Source: Mycobacteriaceae bacterium
GTDB lineage: Bacteria; Actinomycetota; Actinomycetes; Mycobacteriales; Mycobacteriaceae
NCBI GenBank assembly: GCA_019749805.1
Contig: JAIEPH010000026.1
Coordinates: 124,001-188,000 of the forward strand
Reading direction: 5' to 3'
DNA length: 64,000 nucleotides
The notes below the pieces were generated by a model. The model saw nothing but the letters and a program-made list of their open reading frames with translations. It ran no database searches and was not told the origin of the DNA. Below are positions 35,117 to 43,713 of the stretch, one piece after another. Both the position numbers and the translations under genes were made by a program. Position 1 is the first letter of the stretch. Each line of letters opens with the position of its first letter.

Positions 35117-35517
35117 TAGGACTGCCCGTCGGCATACCGCTGCCGGCGGAAATGGCGTCCCTTGCCCCGGTTGCGGCTCTTGTACGTCGCCAGCTGTGAG
35201 TCACAGTTGGGGCAGATCAGCCGAAGGTTCTCGCGTCGGTTGTTGGTCGGATCCCCATCGATGTGGTCCATCACCAATGCGAGGGGTAGGTCCAACCAGA
35301 TGCTCGGTGCGCCGCAGATTGCGCAGCAGCGCGATTGTTCGTCGGCGATGTGCTCACGGATGTAGTGGCCCTGCCGAGTGCCGATCCATCCCTCACCGGA
35401 TTCGAGCCAACGTTGCAGACTCGACTTCCGCCGGAACCTCTGCTGACATGCGTTACCGCAATAGACCTTCTGGCTGCGTTTGGTGAGTGCCAAACCGCAA
35501 CCGCGGCACTGCCTCAT
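35113..35517 (-). CDS. HNH endonuclease-domain protein
   Basis: 134-residue protein with an N-terminal zinc-ribbon (CRGCG and YCGNACQQRF) and a C-terminal HNH nuclease core (CCAICG, LVMDHIDGDPTNNRRENLRLICPNCDSQ). Such small proteins occur as free-standing nucleases in phage and mobile elements. It lies beside tRNA-Thr, a common integration site, but no integrase is present. Confidence 0.8.
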   Translation of the reverse strand: MRQCRGCGLALTKRSQKVYCGNACQQRFRRKSSLQRWLESGEGWIGTRQGHYIREHIADEQSRCCAICGAPSIWLDLPLALVMDHIDGDPTNNRRENLRLICPNCDSQLATYKSRNRGKGRHFRRQRYADGQSY

Positions 35518-35557
35518 GCTCGAAATCTACGATGGGCCACCGACAACCAGCCGCAGG

Positions 35558-35632
35558 TGGAGCCTCCTATCGGGATCGAACCGATGGCCTACATATTACA
35601 AGTATGTTGCTCTACCACTGAGCTAAGGAGGC
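35558..35632 (-). tRNA. tRNA-Thr (TGT anticodon)
   Basis: On the minus strand the gene starts GCCTCCTTAGCTCAGTGGTA and closes with AGGAGGC, giving a seven-pair acceptor stem. The D arm, the anticodon stem ACATA/TATGT around loop CTTGTAA (anticodon TGT), and the T arm with GGTTCGATCC are all present. The discriminator is T and the 3' CCA is encoded. Confidence 0.95.
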
Positions 35633-35682
35633 CTGCGGGCTAAGAGTTTATCGGGTCACCCTTTCGGGGAACTAGCTGCGGT

Positions 35683-36012
35683 GTGAGTGTCAAAGACGAC
35701 CTGCTCGAGGACTTGCCGCATGTTTACCCGGGTTTGAAGCGGCCCGACGTCGAGCGGCTGCTGACGTTGCTCGATCAGAGCGCCAGCACCGAGGCCAGCA
35801 TGGGCCTGTCGGTCGCCACTGCACTCGATCCGCTCGTGCCGAAAGTCGCCCGCCGAATCGAGTCGTACAAGGCGTCCGGCGACGTCGATGACTACCTGCG
35901 GATGCTGCGCGGTGCCGCGGTTCTGCTGCTGCAGGAGTGGCAGCCGCAGGGTCAACCTCCGCCGCCGGACAGCATCGTCAACTTGGTCGACAAGGTCGAA
36001 CGCGACAGCTGA
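35683..36012 (+). CDS. Conserved hypothetical protein, 109 residues
   Basis: Small soluble helical protein starting at GTG (MSVKDDLLEDLPHVYPGLKR) with no signal peptide or known motif. Ends two bases from the convergent repeat protein gene. I do not recognise it; codon usage and start position look genuine. Confidence 0.65.
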   Translation: MSVKDDLLEDLPHVYPGLKRPDVERLLTLLDQSASTEASMGLSVATALDPLVPKVARRIESYKASGDVDDYLRMLRGAAVLLLQEWQPQGQPPPPDSIVNLVDKVERDS

Positions 36013-36014
36013 CG

Positions 36015-36845
36015 TCACTCGTCGACGTCGATGACCCGCTGCGACGCCACCGTCCTCGACGCTTCAGCCCTGGCGCGTGCTCTGGGCCGTCGGCCGGGCA
36101 GGGGAATCCGGTCAGCGATGTTGCTCAGCGGATTGACGACCTGGCTCAGGGTGATGACGGCCTCGTGCAGGGCATCGATCGTCGGCGCCAGCGCCTCCAG
36201 ACCGGGCGCGAGCCGGTTCAGCGTCTCGGCGACATCGGCCAGCTTCAGCAACGGGCCGTTCTCGTCGGTGAGGGTGTCGAGCAGTCCGCCCTCGGCCAGC
36301 AGTCGGTCGGCGACCCCGTCCTCACGCAGCACCCGCTCGATCAGGCCGTCGTTGGCCAGCAGCTGATCGGCCAGCCCGCCCGGCGCGATGACCCGCGATA
36401 TCGCGCCGTCGTCGGTGGTCATCCGGTCCAGCAGCCCACCTTCGGCAGTCACCTGGTCGACGATCCCGCCCGGCGCCAGCGCCCGGGCAACCGCGCCGTT
36501 CTCGGCGGTGAGCCGGTCCAGCAGCCCGCCCTCGGCGGTCACCTGGTCCACCACGCCGCCGGGGCGAAGCAGCCGGTCGAGCGGGCCGTTGGGCGCCAGC
36601 GCCCGGCCCAGGGGGGCGTCGTCGTCCATGAGCCTGGCCAGCCGGTTCGCGCGTTCGACGGCGTCGTCAAGGCCCAGCAGGTGGGCGAACGATGCCGAAC
36701 CGCCGGCGTCCACGCTCGTGTCACCGAGGGTCCGCTGTGCGATGCCGAGCGCGCCGCTGGCCATCGAAAGCCCTGTCTCCGCCATTGCCAGTCCGACTCG
36801 GACCGGCGCAGTGGCGAGGTCGGTCACGGCTTTGCCCAAGTTCAT
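36015..36845 (-). CDS. Hypothetical protein with decapeptide repeats (Rv0756c position)
   Basis: 276-residue protein. N-terminal helix region (about 1-60) is followed by about ten degenerate ten-residue repeats (about 85-200) with the plan [AE][EP]GG[LIV][LVA]D[RQ][LVM], for example AEGGLLDRLT, APGGIVDQVT and AEGGLLDTLT. The C-terminal part is helical and ends in a basic stretch rich in arginine. It is divergent from phoP, as Rv0756c is in M. tuberculosis. The repeats could form a solenoid. Function unknown. Confidence 0.8.
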   Translation of the reverse strand: MNLGKAVTDLATAPVRVGLAMAETGLSMASGALGIAQRTLGDTSVDAGGSASFAHLLGLDDAVERANRLARLMDDDAPLGRALAPNGPLDRLLRPGGVVDQVTAEGGLLDRLTAENGAVARALAPGGIVDQVTAEGGLLDRMTTDDGAISRVIAPGGLADQLLANDGLIERVLREDGVADRLLAEGGLLDTLTDENGPLLKLADVAETLNRLAPGLEALAPTIDALHEAVITLSQVVNPLSNIADRIPLPGRRPRARARAEASRTVASQRVIDVDE

Positions 36846-36877
36846 TTCCCCAGTCTATGGACCGCGCAAGCATAAAC

Positions 36878-36895
36878 TCACAGGAAGTACACAGC
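36878..36895 (+). promoter_or_regulatory. PhoP-type direct-repeat box upstream of phoP
   Basis: TCACAGG and ACACAGC, two seven-base direct repeats separated by four bases (11-base period), match the PhoP consensus of paired TCACAGC repeats. The box lies 30 bases before the phoP start and 33 bases from the divergent repeat-protein gene. It suggests autoregulation of phoPR and possibly control of the divergent gene. Confidence 0.65.
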
Positions 36896-36924
36896 TATCG
36901 GGCAGGATCATTACCAGGCGATAG

Positions 36925-37662
36925 GTGGACAGTAGCGAGATGGCGATGCCTGCTGCACCCGAAAAATCCCCAGAAGCCAGGGTCCTCGTCGTCGACGACG
37001 AGATGAACATCGTGGAGCTTCTGTCGGTCAGTCTGAAGTTCCAGGGATTCGAGGTCCACACGGCGTCCAACGGCTCCGCCGCCCTGGACAAGGCCCGTGA
37101 AGTAAAGCCGGACGCGGTGATCCTCGACGTCATGATGCCCGGCATGGACGGGTTCGGCGTGCTGCGCCGACTGCGCGCCGACGGTATCGACGCCCCGGCC
37201 CTGTTCCTCACGGCGCGCGACTCGCTGCAGGACAAGATCGCCGGCCTCACGCTCGGCGGCGACGACTACGTGACCAAGCCGTTCAGCCTCGAAGAGGTGG
37301 TCGCCCGCCTGCGGGTCATCCTGCGGCGCTCGGGTCGCGGCGCGGTCGAGGAGGCTCGCAGCTCCCGGCTGACCTTCGCCGACATCGAACTCGACGAAGA
37401 CACCCACGAGGTGTGGAAGGCCGGTCAGCCGGTCGCCCTGTCGCCGACGGAGTTCACTTTGCTGCGGTACTTCATCATCAACGCGGGCACCGTGCTGTCG
37501 AAGCCGAAGATCCTCGACCACGTGTGGCGTTACGACTTCGGCGGGGACGTGAACGTCGTCGAGTCCTACGTCTCGTACCTTCGCCGCAAGATCGACACCG
37601 GCGAACAACGCTTGCTGCACACGTTGCGGGGTGTCGGGTACGTCCTGCGCGAGCCGCGATGA
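36925..37662 (+). CDS. phoP: Response regulator PhoP
   Basis: 245-residue OmpR-family response regulator. Receiver domain has VVDDE at about 22-26, the phosphorylated Asp in VILDVMMPGMDG (about residue 68), and the conserved Lys in DDYVTKPF. The C-terminal winged-helix DNA-binding domain has PVALSPTEFTLLRYF and YVSYLRRKIDTGE. GTG 36925 is used, with ATG 36940 as the alternative. In M. tuberculosis PhoP controls envelope lipids, ESX-1 and virulence. PhoR follows after 34 bases. Confidence 0.95.
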   Translation: MDSSEMAMPAAPEKSPEARVLVVDDEMNIVELLSVSLKFQGFEVHTASNGSAALDKAREVKPDAVILDVMMPGMDGFGVLRRLRADGIDAPALFLTARDSLQDKIAGLTLGGDDYVTKPFSLEEVVARLRVILRRSGRGAVEEARSSRLTFADIELDEDTHEVWKAGQPVALSPTEFTLLRYFIINAGTVLSKPKILDHVWRYDFGGDVNVVESYVSYLRRKIDTGEQRLLHTLRGVGYVLREPR

Positions 37663-37696
37663 GCGCTTGCAGACCCCAGACCTGAACAATGGGGGT

Positions 37697-39130
37697 GTGG
37701 GCGCACTGAGCGGACGGGGCATCCCGCTGCGGGTCGGGCTCGTGGCCGCGACTCTCGTGCTGGTGGCGTGCGGTTTGCTCGCCGCCGACGTCGCGGTCAC
37801 GTCGATCCTGCGCCACACGCTGAGCAACCGCGTCGACCAGGAATTGCTCGACGCCTCCCGCAGCTGGGCGCAGGCTCCCCGGCACCTCCCCGCGCTGCCC
37901 ATGGAGGGACCCAATCCCGCGCGGCCGCCGTCGAACTTCTACGTCCGGGGTATCGGTTCCGACGGAAACATCTGGATGGCGGTCAACGACCGCGACGCCG
38001 AACCGGCGATCCCCGACGACAACGATGTCGGACCGGTCCCGGTGACCATCGGCTCGGTCGGCGACTCGGGCGTCGAATGGCGCGCGATGACGGTGCGCGG
38101 CCCACAGGGGGAGCTCACCACCGTGGCCATCGACCTGTCCGACGTCCAGACGACGGTGCGGGCCCTGACGTACGCCCAACTCGGCATCGGCTTGGCGGTG
38201 CTGTTGGTGCTCGGTGTGGCCAGCTATGCCGTCGTGCACCGAAGCCTGCGCCCGCTCTCAGAAGTCGAACGGACCGCCGCGGCGATTGCGGCGGGCCAGC
38301 TCGACCGCCGGGTTCCCGAACGTGATCCTCGCACCGAGGTCGGTCGATTGTCGTTGGCGCTCAACGGCATGCTCGCTCAGATACAAAGTGCGATGGCGGC
38401 GTCGGAGTCGTCGGCGGAGAAAGCGCGCGGGTCGGAGGAGCGGATGCGACGGTTCATCACCGACGCCAGCCATGAGCTGCGCACGCCGTTGACCACCATC
38501 CGGGGTTTCGCCGAGTTGTACCGGCAGGGCGCAGCCAACGACGTCGAGATGCTGATGAGCCGGATCGAAAGCGAATCGAGCCGGATGGGCCTGTTGGTCG
38601 AGGATCTATTGCTGCTCGCGAGGCTCGACGCGCAGCGGCCGCTGGATCGGCGCAGGGTCGACCTGCTGGTGCTGGCCAGCGACGCCGTGCACGATGCGCG
38701 CTCGATCGCGCCGAAACGCACCATCGCGATGGAGGTGTTCGACGGGCCGGGAACTCCCGAGGTGCTCGGCGACGAACCGCGGCTGCGGCAGGTGCTATCC
38801 AATCTGATGACCAACGCGCTGCAGCACACCCCGGACACCGCCGACGTCACGGTGCGGGTGGGGACGGACGACGACACCGCGGTGATCGAGGTGTGTGACA
38901 AGGGTCCGGGGATGAGCGTGGAGGATGCGCACCGCGTCTTCGAGCGGTTCTACCGCGCCGACTCGTCGCGCGCGCGGGCCAGCGGCGGCACCGGACTCGG
39001 GCTCTCGATCGTCGACTCGCTGGTGTACGCCCACGGCGGCACGGTCAGCGTCACCACCGCGCCGGGAAAGGGCTGCCGGTTCAGGGTCGAGTTACCGCGG
39101 ATCGCCGAGGTGCCCGCCCATGTCGGTTGA
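37697..39130 (+). CDS. phoR: Sensor histidine kinase PhoR
   Basis: 477-residue membrane kinase. First transmembrane helix at about residues 13-37, an extracytoplasmic sensor loop to about 160, a second helix (about 165-190), HAMP domain, then the dimerisation domain with the phosphorylated His in ITDASHELRTPL (about residue 259). The ATPase domain has NLMTNALQHT (N box), DKGPGMS (G1) and GGTGLGLSIV (G2). GTG 37697 starts close to the first helix. Its likely partner is PhoP. Confidence 0.93.
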   Translation: MGALSGRGIPLRVGLVAATLVLVACGLLAADVAVTSILRHTLSNRVDQELLDASRSWAQAPRHLPALPMEGPNPARPPSNFYVRGIGSDGNIWMAVNDRDAEPAIPDDNDVGPVPVTIGSVGDSGVEWRAMTVRGPQGELTTVAIDLSDVQTTVRALTYAQLGIGLAVLLVLGVASYAVVHRSLRPLSEVERTAAAIAAGQLDRRVPERDPRTEVGRLSLALNGMLAQIQSAMAASESSAEKARGSEERMRRFITDASHELRTPLTTIRGFAELYRQGAANDVEMLMSRIESESSRMGLLVEDLLLLARLDAQRPLDRRRVDLLVLASDAVHDARSIAPKRTIAMEVFDGPGTPEVLGDEPRLRQVLSNLMTNALQHTPDTADVTVRVGTDDDTAVIEVCDKGPGMSVEDAHRVFERFYRADSSRARASGGTGLGLSIVDSLVYAHGGTVSVTTAPGKGCRFRVELPRIAEVPAHVG

Positions 39131-39133
39131 GCG

Positions 39134-39538
39134 TCAGCGCAATTCGGCCAGTGCGGCCTTGATCTTGGCCTGAGCGTCATCGAGGGACTGCGGCGACGGG
39201 TTCTGGTCGGCGTTCGCGAAACCGAAGTCCGCGAGGTCGTTCGTGGGGAAGACGTGGACGTGGAGGTGCGGCACCTCCAGCCCGGCGATGATCACGCCGG
39301 CACGGTCAGCGGGAAAGGCCTTGACCACGGCCTTGCCGATCAGCTGGGACACCTCCATCACGCGGGCGAACACTTCGGGCTCGACGTCCTGCCAGTTGTC
39401 GATCTCCGCGCGCGGCACCACCAGCGTGTGGCCGACGGTGATGGGCGCGATCGTCAGGAATGCGACGACGTCGTCGTCCTCGTAGACGAATCGACCGGGC
39501 AGCTCTCCGTTGATGATCTTGGTGAACACACTCGCCAT
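39134..39538 (-). CDS. HIT-family protein (Rv0759c type)
   Basis: 134-residue histidine-triad protein starting [19 protein letters not shown], with the active-site motif HLHVHVFP that gives the family its name. These proteins hydrolyse nucleotide-linked substrates such as AMP conjugates, with the last histidine of the triad acting on phosphate. The start at 39538 is preferred to 39550 because the protein then begins like M. tuberculosis Rv0759c. Convergent with phoR; the order phoP-phoR-HIT is conserved. Confidence 0.88.
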   Translation of the reverse strand: MASVFTKIINGELPGRFVYEDDDVVAFLTIAPITVGHTLVVPRAEIDNWQDVEPEVFARVMEVSQLIGKAVVKAFPADRAGVIIAGLEVPHLHVHVFPTNDLADFGFANADQNPSPQSLDDAQAKIKAALAELR

Positions 39539-39684
39539 GTGCGACAGCATTCCACGAGGCGGGCACCGGGCGCGACGCGGGTGGCCGGCGCGCGGTTATC
39601 CCCAATCGGCATTTCATCCACAGGTCGGCGCGGAGAACGACATGGCGTGTCTGTTCTGTCGGGCGCCGTCCATACGGTTCAGTC

Positions 39685-41145
39685 ATGTTCGATGGTTCCC
39701 TGCCTGAAATCGGCGACCTCGCCGCGCTGAGTGATGCGGCGCTGGTCGATGCCGCCGGTGGCTGGGGTCGGGCCGAGGCGGCGGCGTGCGCGCGCAAGCA
39801 GGCCGTGATGGCCGAGATCTTCGTCCGGCGAACCGGTTTGGACGCCGGCGAGCGGGAGCTCTGGTGGGTCGACCCCGAAGCTGCGGTGGCCGCCGAACTG
39901 GCCGCCGCCTTGAATGTCAGCACCGGTATGGCGTTGCATCTGACTCATCGCGGGCTGGCTCTGCGTGACCGCCTGCCAAAGGTGGCCGCGCTATTTCACA
40001 GCGGGTTGATCAGCGACCTGCTGGTGCGCACCATCGTGTGGCGCACGTATCTGATCGAGGATCCCGACGCGATGGCGAACATGGATGCCGCGCTCGCCGA
40101 GCAGGTGGTGACGTGGGGACCCTTGTCGGCAAAGAAGACCGAACAAGCCATCGACGCCCTCGTCGAACGATTCGACCCGGGCGCGCTACGGCGCATCCGC
40201 GACAGCAGTCAGCACCGGGACGTGACGTTCGGCTCGCCATCCGATGAGGCGGGGTGCACCAGCATGTGGGCTCGGCTGTTGACCGGGGATGCCAAGGTGC
40301 TCGAACAGAGGGTCAATCAAATCGCCGGCAGCGTGTGTGACGCCGACCCACGGACCCTCGGCGAACGACGTAGCGAGGCGTTGACGGCGCTGGGCGACGG
40401 CCTCACCGAATTGGCCTGCCAATGTGGTGACGCGGAATGCACGGCGGCCGGACGTGGGCGCACCCCATCCGCGTCCACGGTGGTTCACGTGGTTGCCGGC
40501 GCCGACACCGTGTCCGCTGCTCAGGTCACGTCGGCCGCTGACAACGCTCCGCCGGCATTCGTCATCGGCGGAGGAATCCTGCCCACCTCGCTGCTTGCCG
40601 CGACACTCGAACGGGCTACCTGGCGCCAAGTTCGTCATCCCGGTGTCGACGCTTCACCTGAGCCGCGTTATCGCCCGTCGGCCGAACTGGTCGAGTTCGT
40701 GCGCTGCCGCGACCTGACGTGCCGCTGGCCCGGCTGTGACAAACCGGCCGACGCCTGCGACCTGGACCATACCGTGCCGTATCCGCTGGGGCCGACGCAT
40801 GCGTCAAACCTGAAGTGCTTGTGCAGGTTTCACCATCTGATGAAAACCTTTTGCGGTTGGCATGATCAACAGTTGCCCGACGGCAACGTCGTATGGACAG
40901 CGCCCACCGGGCACACGTACACCACCAGACCCGGCAGCGCCGAACTGTTTCCGAGCCTCTGCCGGTCGACCGGGAAACTCGTTTTACCCGGGCCAGGCAC
41001 GATAGCCCAACGGACCGGTGATCGCGGCGCGATGATGCCCAAGCGTCGCCAAACCCGCGCGCACAACCGCGCGAAAGCCATCGCAGCCGAACGCCGACTC
41101 AACGACCCGTTCGTCGCCGAACGGAATCGACCTCCGCCGTTCTAG
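39685..41145 (+). CDS. DUF222/HNH endonuclease-domain protein (13E12 repeat family)
   Basis: 486-residue protein with an N-terminal DUF222 domain and a C-terminal HNH nuclease (CRWPGCDKPADACDLDH, then HASNLKCLCRFHHLMKTF). This is the architecture of the multi-copy 13E12-type proteins of mycobacteria, associated with REP13E12 repeats and with mobility. It sits between the HIT gene and the cyp51 operon, where M. tuberculosis has none, so it is an insertion relative to that order. No direct repeats flanking it were found by eye. Its stop overlaps the next gene by four bases. Confidence 0.87.
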   Translation: MFDGSLPEIGDLAALSDAALVDAAGGWGRAEAAACARKQAVMAEIFVRRTGLDAGERELWWVDPEAAVAAELAAALNVSTGMALHLTHRGLALRDRLPKVAALFHSGLISDLLVRTIVWRTYLIEDPDAMANMDAALAEQVVTWGPLSAKKTEQAIDALVERFDPGALRRIRDSSQHRDVTFGSPSDEAGCTSMWARLLTGDAKVLEQRVNQIAGSVCDADPRTLGERRSEALTALGDGLTELACQCGDAECTAAGRGRTPSASTVVHVVAGADTVSAAQVTSAADNAPPAFVIGGGILPTSLLAATLERATWRQVRHPGVDASPEPRYRPSAELVEFVRCRDLTCRWPGCDKPADACDLDHTVPYPLGPTHASNLKCLCRFHHLMKTFCGWHDQQLPDGNVVWTAPTGHTYTTRPGSAELFPSLCRSTGKLVLPGPGTIAQRTGDRGAMMPKRRQTRAHNRAKAIAAERRLNDPFVAERNRPPPF

Positions 41146-42011
41146 CTGTGTCGCAGCATCTCGTGAAGCTCTGCCATTGTCCACGGCGGTGAGTCGACGT
41201 GGTCACGGTAACCGACGATCGCGGGTGTCTGTCGATCGATGCGCCCGACGAAACCGCCTGCGGCGATGAAGATCTGACCCGTCACATCCTTGGCGAGGTC
41301 ACCGGCGAGGTAGGCGTATGCCGGTGCCGCGTACTCGGCCGGAGGTGCATCCAGCGCGGCTTGTGCGCTCACATCGTCGAGCAGACCGCGGCGATTCAAC
41401 TCCGCGATGTGGCCCTCGTACTCCGAGCCCGTCGACAGCCGCGTCTTCGCACCAGGGCACACCACGTTCGCCCGCACCCCGTGCTCCTTGAGTTCCGCGG
41501 CCATCGCCAGTGTCAGGCCGTTGACGCCGCCCTTCCCTGCCGGATAACCGGTGCCGCCGTAATCACCGAGATACGCGAACGAGCTCGTGTTGATGATCGA
41601 ACCACCGCCGTGGGCGACCATCTTCGGCGCCGCGGCCCGGCAGGTCTCGAACGTGGTCATCAGGTGCGCGTCGATGAGATTGCGGAACAGCTCGCTGGTG
41701 ACACGCAGGATCGACTCGGCGGCCAATCCCGGTGTGCCCGCGCAGTTCACCAGGATGTCAATGCTGCCGAACTCGTCGACACACCTGTCGATCAGCGCCT
41801 CGGCGATGTCGGGGTCCGCGGGTGAGCCGGCATGGGCGACCGCTCTGGGTATGCCTTCGGCGGCGTGCTTCGCGGTATCGGGGTCGCGTCCGTTGACCAC
41901 GACGCCGGCGCCCTGCTCGGCGAGCAGTTCGGCGACCGCCAGCCCGATGCCGCGGGTGCCGCCGACGACGACGGCGCCCCGGCCCTGCAAGGGCAAGCTA
42001 ATCGGCGTCAC
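41142..42011 (-). CDS. Short-chain dehydrogenase/reductase at the end of the cyp51 operon
   Basis: 289-residue SDR with cofactor loop GGTRGIGLAVA, NCAGTPG, the Ser of INTSSFAYLG and Tyr/Lys in the variant TGYPAGKGG, where the usual YxxxK spacing is kept (Y-P-A-G-K). It overlaps the end of the NTF2-like gene, so it is cotranscribed. Not present between Rv0759c and Rv0760c in M. tuberculosis. Substrate unknown; steroid-like given the neighbours. Confidence 0.82.
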   Translation of the reverse strand: MTPISLPLQGRGAVVVGGTRGIGLAVAELLAEQGAGVVVNGRDPDTAKHAAEGIPRAVAHAGSPADPDIAEALIDRCVDEFGSIDILVNCAGTPGLAAESILRVTSELFRNLIDAHLMTTFETCRAAAPKMVAHGGGSIINTSSFAYLGDYGGTGYPAGKGGVNGLTLAMAAELKEHGVRANVVCPGAKTRLSTGSEYEGHIAELNRRGLLDDVSAQAALDAPPAEYAAPAYAYLAGDLAKDVTGQIFIAAGGFVGRIDRQTPAIVGYRDHVDSPPWTMAELHEMLRHS

Positions 42012-42441
42012 CCTCCTGGCCGAACTCCATCGCGTCCATGTTCCAGTACCCGCGTAGGTTCGTGATCAGCCCGGCGTCGTCGACCTTGTAGGTGAACACG
42101 CCGCGGACGGTTGCGGTGAAGCCGTTCGGGAAAAGGGTCCGCAGCACCAGGATGTAAGCGATCTCGTTCGGAGAGCTGGACGGGAAAGTGGCCTCGCGGG
42201 TGATGGTCAGCTTGTTCGGTCCGATGTTGGTGTCGAAGAACTCGCCGACGGCCGCCTTGCCACGCACCCCGGTGCCGTCGGGGTTCGTCGCGGACGGGCC
42301 GATCGGGTCTTCGATGACGATGCCGTCGGTCATGAGCGCAAGCCAGCCGTCCTTGTCGCCTGCCTGCACGCACCGCCACGACGCCTCGGAGGCGGTGACG
42401 ACCGGTGTCTTCTCAACCGTCTCAGTAGTGTTGTCGGACAT
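41998..42441 (-). CDS. NTF2-like protein related to ketosteroid isomerase (Rv0760c type)
   Basis: 147-residue NTF2-fold protein, closely similar to Rv0760c, whose structure resembles delta-5-3-ketosteroid isomerase. Matching landmarks are SWRCVQAGDKDGWLALM, the acidic pocket IVIEDPIGPSATNPDGTG and RGVFTYKVDDAGLITNLRGYWN. A role in isomerising or binding steroids is plausible in a cyp51 operon but unproven. Overlaps the next SDR gene. Confidence 0.85.
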   Translation of the reverse strand: MSDNTTETVEKTPVVTASEASWRCVQAGDKDGWLALMTDGIVIEDPIGPSATNPDGTGVRGKAAVGEFFDTNIGPNKLTITREATFPSSSPNEIAYILVLRTLFPNGFTATVRGVFTYKVDDAGLITNLRGYWNMDAMEFGQEGDAD

Positions 42442-42489
42442 GGCTTTACTCCTTTGTTAGATGGAGCGATTCAGCCCAGAGCTCGCAGG

Positions 42490-43620
42490 CTACCGATCGG
42501 CGTCGGTGTAGCGGATGACGCCGCGGATGTTGCGGCCCTGCAGCATGTCCTGATAGCCGTCATTGATCTGCTCCAGCTTGTACTGCCGGGTGACCATGTC
42601 GTCGAGGTTGAGCTTGCCCGCCTTGTACATCGACAGCAGCTGCGGAATGTCGTAGTGCGGGTTGCCGCCGCCGAAGATGGTGCCCTGCAGCCTCTTCTGC
42701 ATGAGTGTCAGCAAGGCCAGGTTCAGCTTCACATCCATCTCGGCCATGTTGGCGACCGCGGTCACCACGCAGGTGCCGCCCTTGGAGGTGCAGTTGAGGT
42801 AGTTGTCGATGTCCTCGCCCTTGAGCTCACCGGTCGTGATGATCGTCTTGCGCGCCATGCCGCCCGCGGTGACCTCGGCGATGCCGGCCATCGCGGAGAA
42901 CACGTCCGGGTAGACATGCGTCGCACCGAACTTGAGCGCCTGGTCGCGCTTCCACTCGACTGGATCGATCGCGAAGATGTTGCGCGCGCCGGCGTTCACC
43001 GCACCCTGCAATGCGCCCATGCCGACGCCGCCGATTCCGAAGATGGCCACGTCCTCGCCCGGACGGATGTCCGCGCTGCGGGTGGCCGAGCCGTACCCGG
43101 TGGTCACCCCACAGCCGACGAGGCAAGCCACCTCGAACGGGATGGACGGATCGATCTTCACGACCGAGCTCTTGTGGACGACCATGTACGGGCTGAAGGT
43201 GCCGAGCAGGGTCATCGGGATGACCGGTTTGCCGTCGGCGGTATGCACCCGGTTGGTGCCGTCGGACACCGCGGTGCCGGTGAGCAGCAGCGCGCCCAGG
43301 TCACACAGGTTGCGCTGGCCGCTCTGACAGGTCGGACACACACCACATGAGGGGATGAAGGAGAGCACCACGTGGTCGCCAACGGCGACGTTCTCCACGC
43401 CGGGGCCGACCTCGGTGACGATGCCTGCGCCCTCGTGGCCGCCCAGCACGGGGAACCCGGCCATCGGGATGTCGCCGGTGACCAGGTGGTGGTCGGAGTG
43501 GCACATCCCCGACGCTTCCATCTGAATCTTGACCTCGTCCTTGACGGGGTCGCCGATCTCGATCTCTTCGATCGACCACGGCTGGTTGAACTCATAGATG
43601 AGAGCGCCCTTTGTCTTCAT
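42490..43620 (-). CDS. adhB: NDMA-dependent zinc alcohol dehydrogenase AdhB
   Basis: 376-residue medium-chain alcohol dehydrogenase of the nicotinoprotein (NDMA-dependent) group, matching Rv0761c. Catalytic zinc ligands lie in GMCHSDHH, GGHEGAGIV and the LVGCGVTTGYG Cys; the structural zinc loop is CGVCPTCQSGQRNLC; the cofactor loop is GIGGVGMGALQG. Such enzymes keep NAD bound and pass electrons to unknown carriers, oxidising alcohols to aldehydes. Cotranscribed with cyp51 and ferredoxin. Confidence 0.9.
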   Translation of the reverse strand: MKTKGALIYEFNQPWSIEEIEIGDPVKDEVKIQMEASGMCHSDHHLVTGDIPMAGFPVLGGHEGAGIVTEVGPGVENVAVGDHVVLSFIPSCGVCPTCQSGQRNLCDLGALLLTGTAVSDGTNRVHTADGKPVIPMTLLGTFSPYMVVHKSSVVKIDPSIPFEVACLVGCGVTTGYGSATRSADIRPGEDVAIFGIGGVGMGALQGAVNAGARNIFAIDPVEWKRDQALKFGATHVYPDVFSAMAGIAEVTAGGMARKTIITTGELKGEDIDNYLNCTSKGGTCVVTAVANMAEMDVKLNLALLTLMQKRLQGTIFGGGNPHYDIPQLLSMYKAGKLNLDDMVTRQYKLEQINDGYQDMLQGRNIRGVIRYTDADR

Positions 43621-43713
43621 CCGTATGTGCCTTCCGTTAGTGCCTGTGAGGCCAGACTAGAGCCATTAGTTAGGTGCGTCACACGCACCCCCAAGCAACC
43701 GCTTGGCCGGGAG

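Noticed and set aside
35113..35632. Integrated element at tRNA-Thr
   Set aside because: Only an HNH gene is next to the tRNA. No integrase, no repeated tRNA 3' end and no other phage genes were seen.
35937..36875. 312-codon plus-strand frame with repeats
   Set aside because: It is the antisense image of the decapeptide-repeat gene; that gene has a better start and conserved position.
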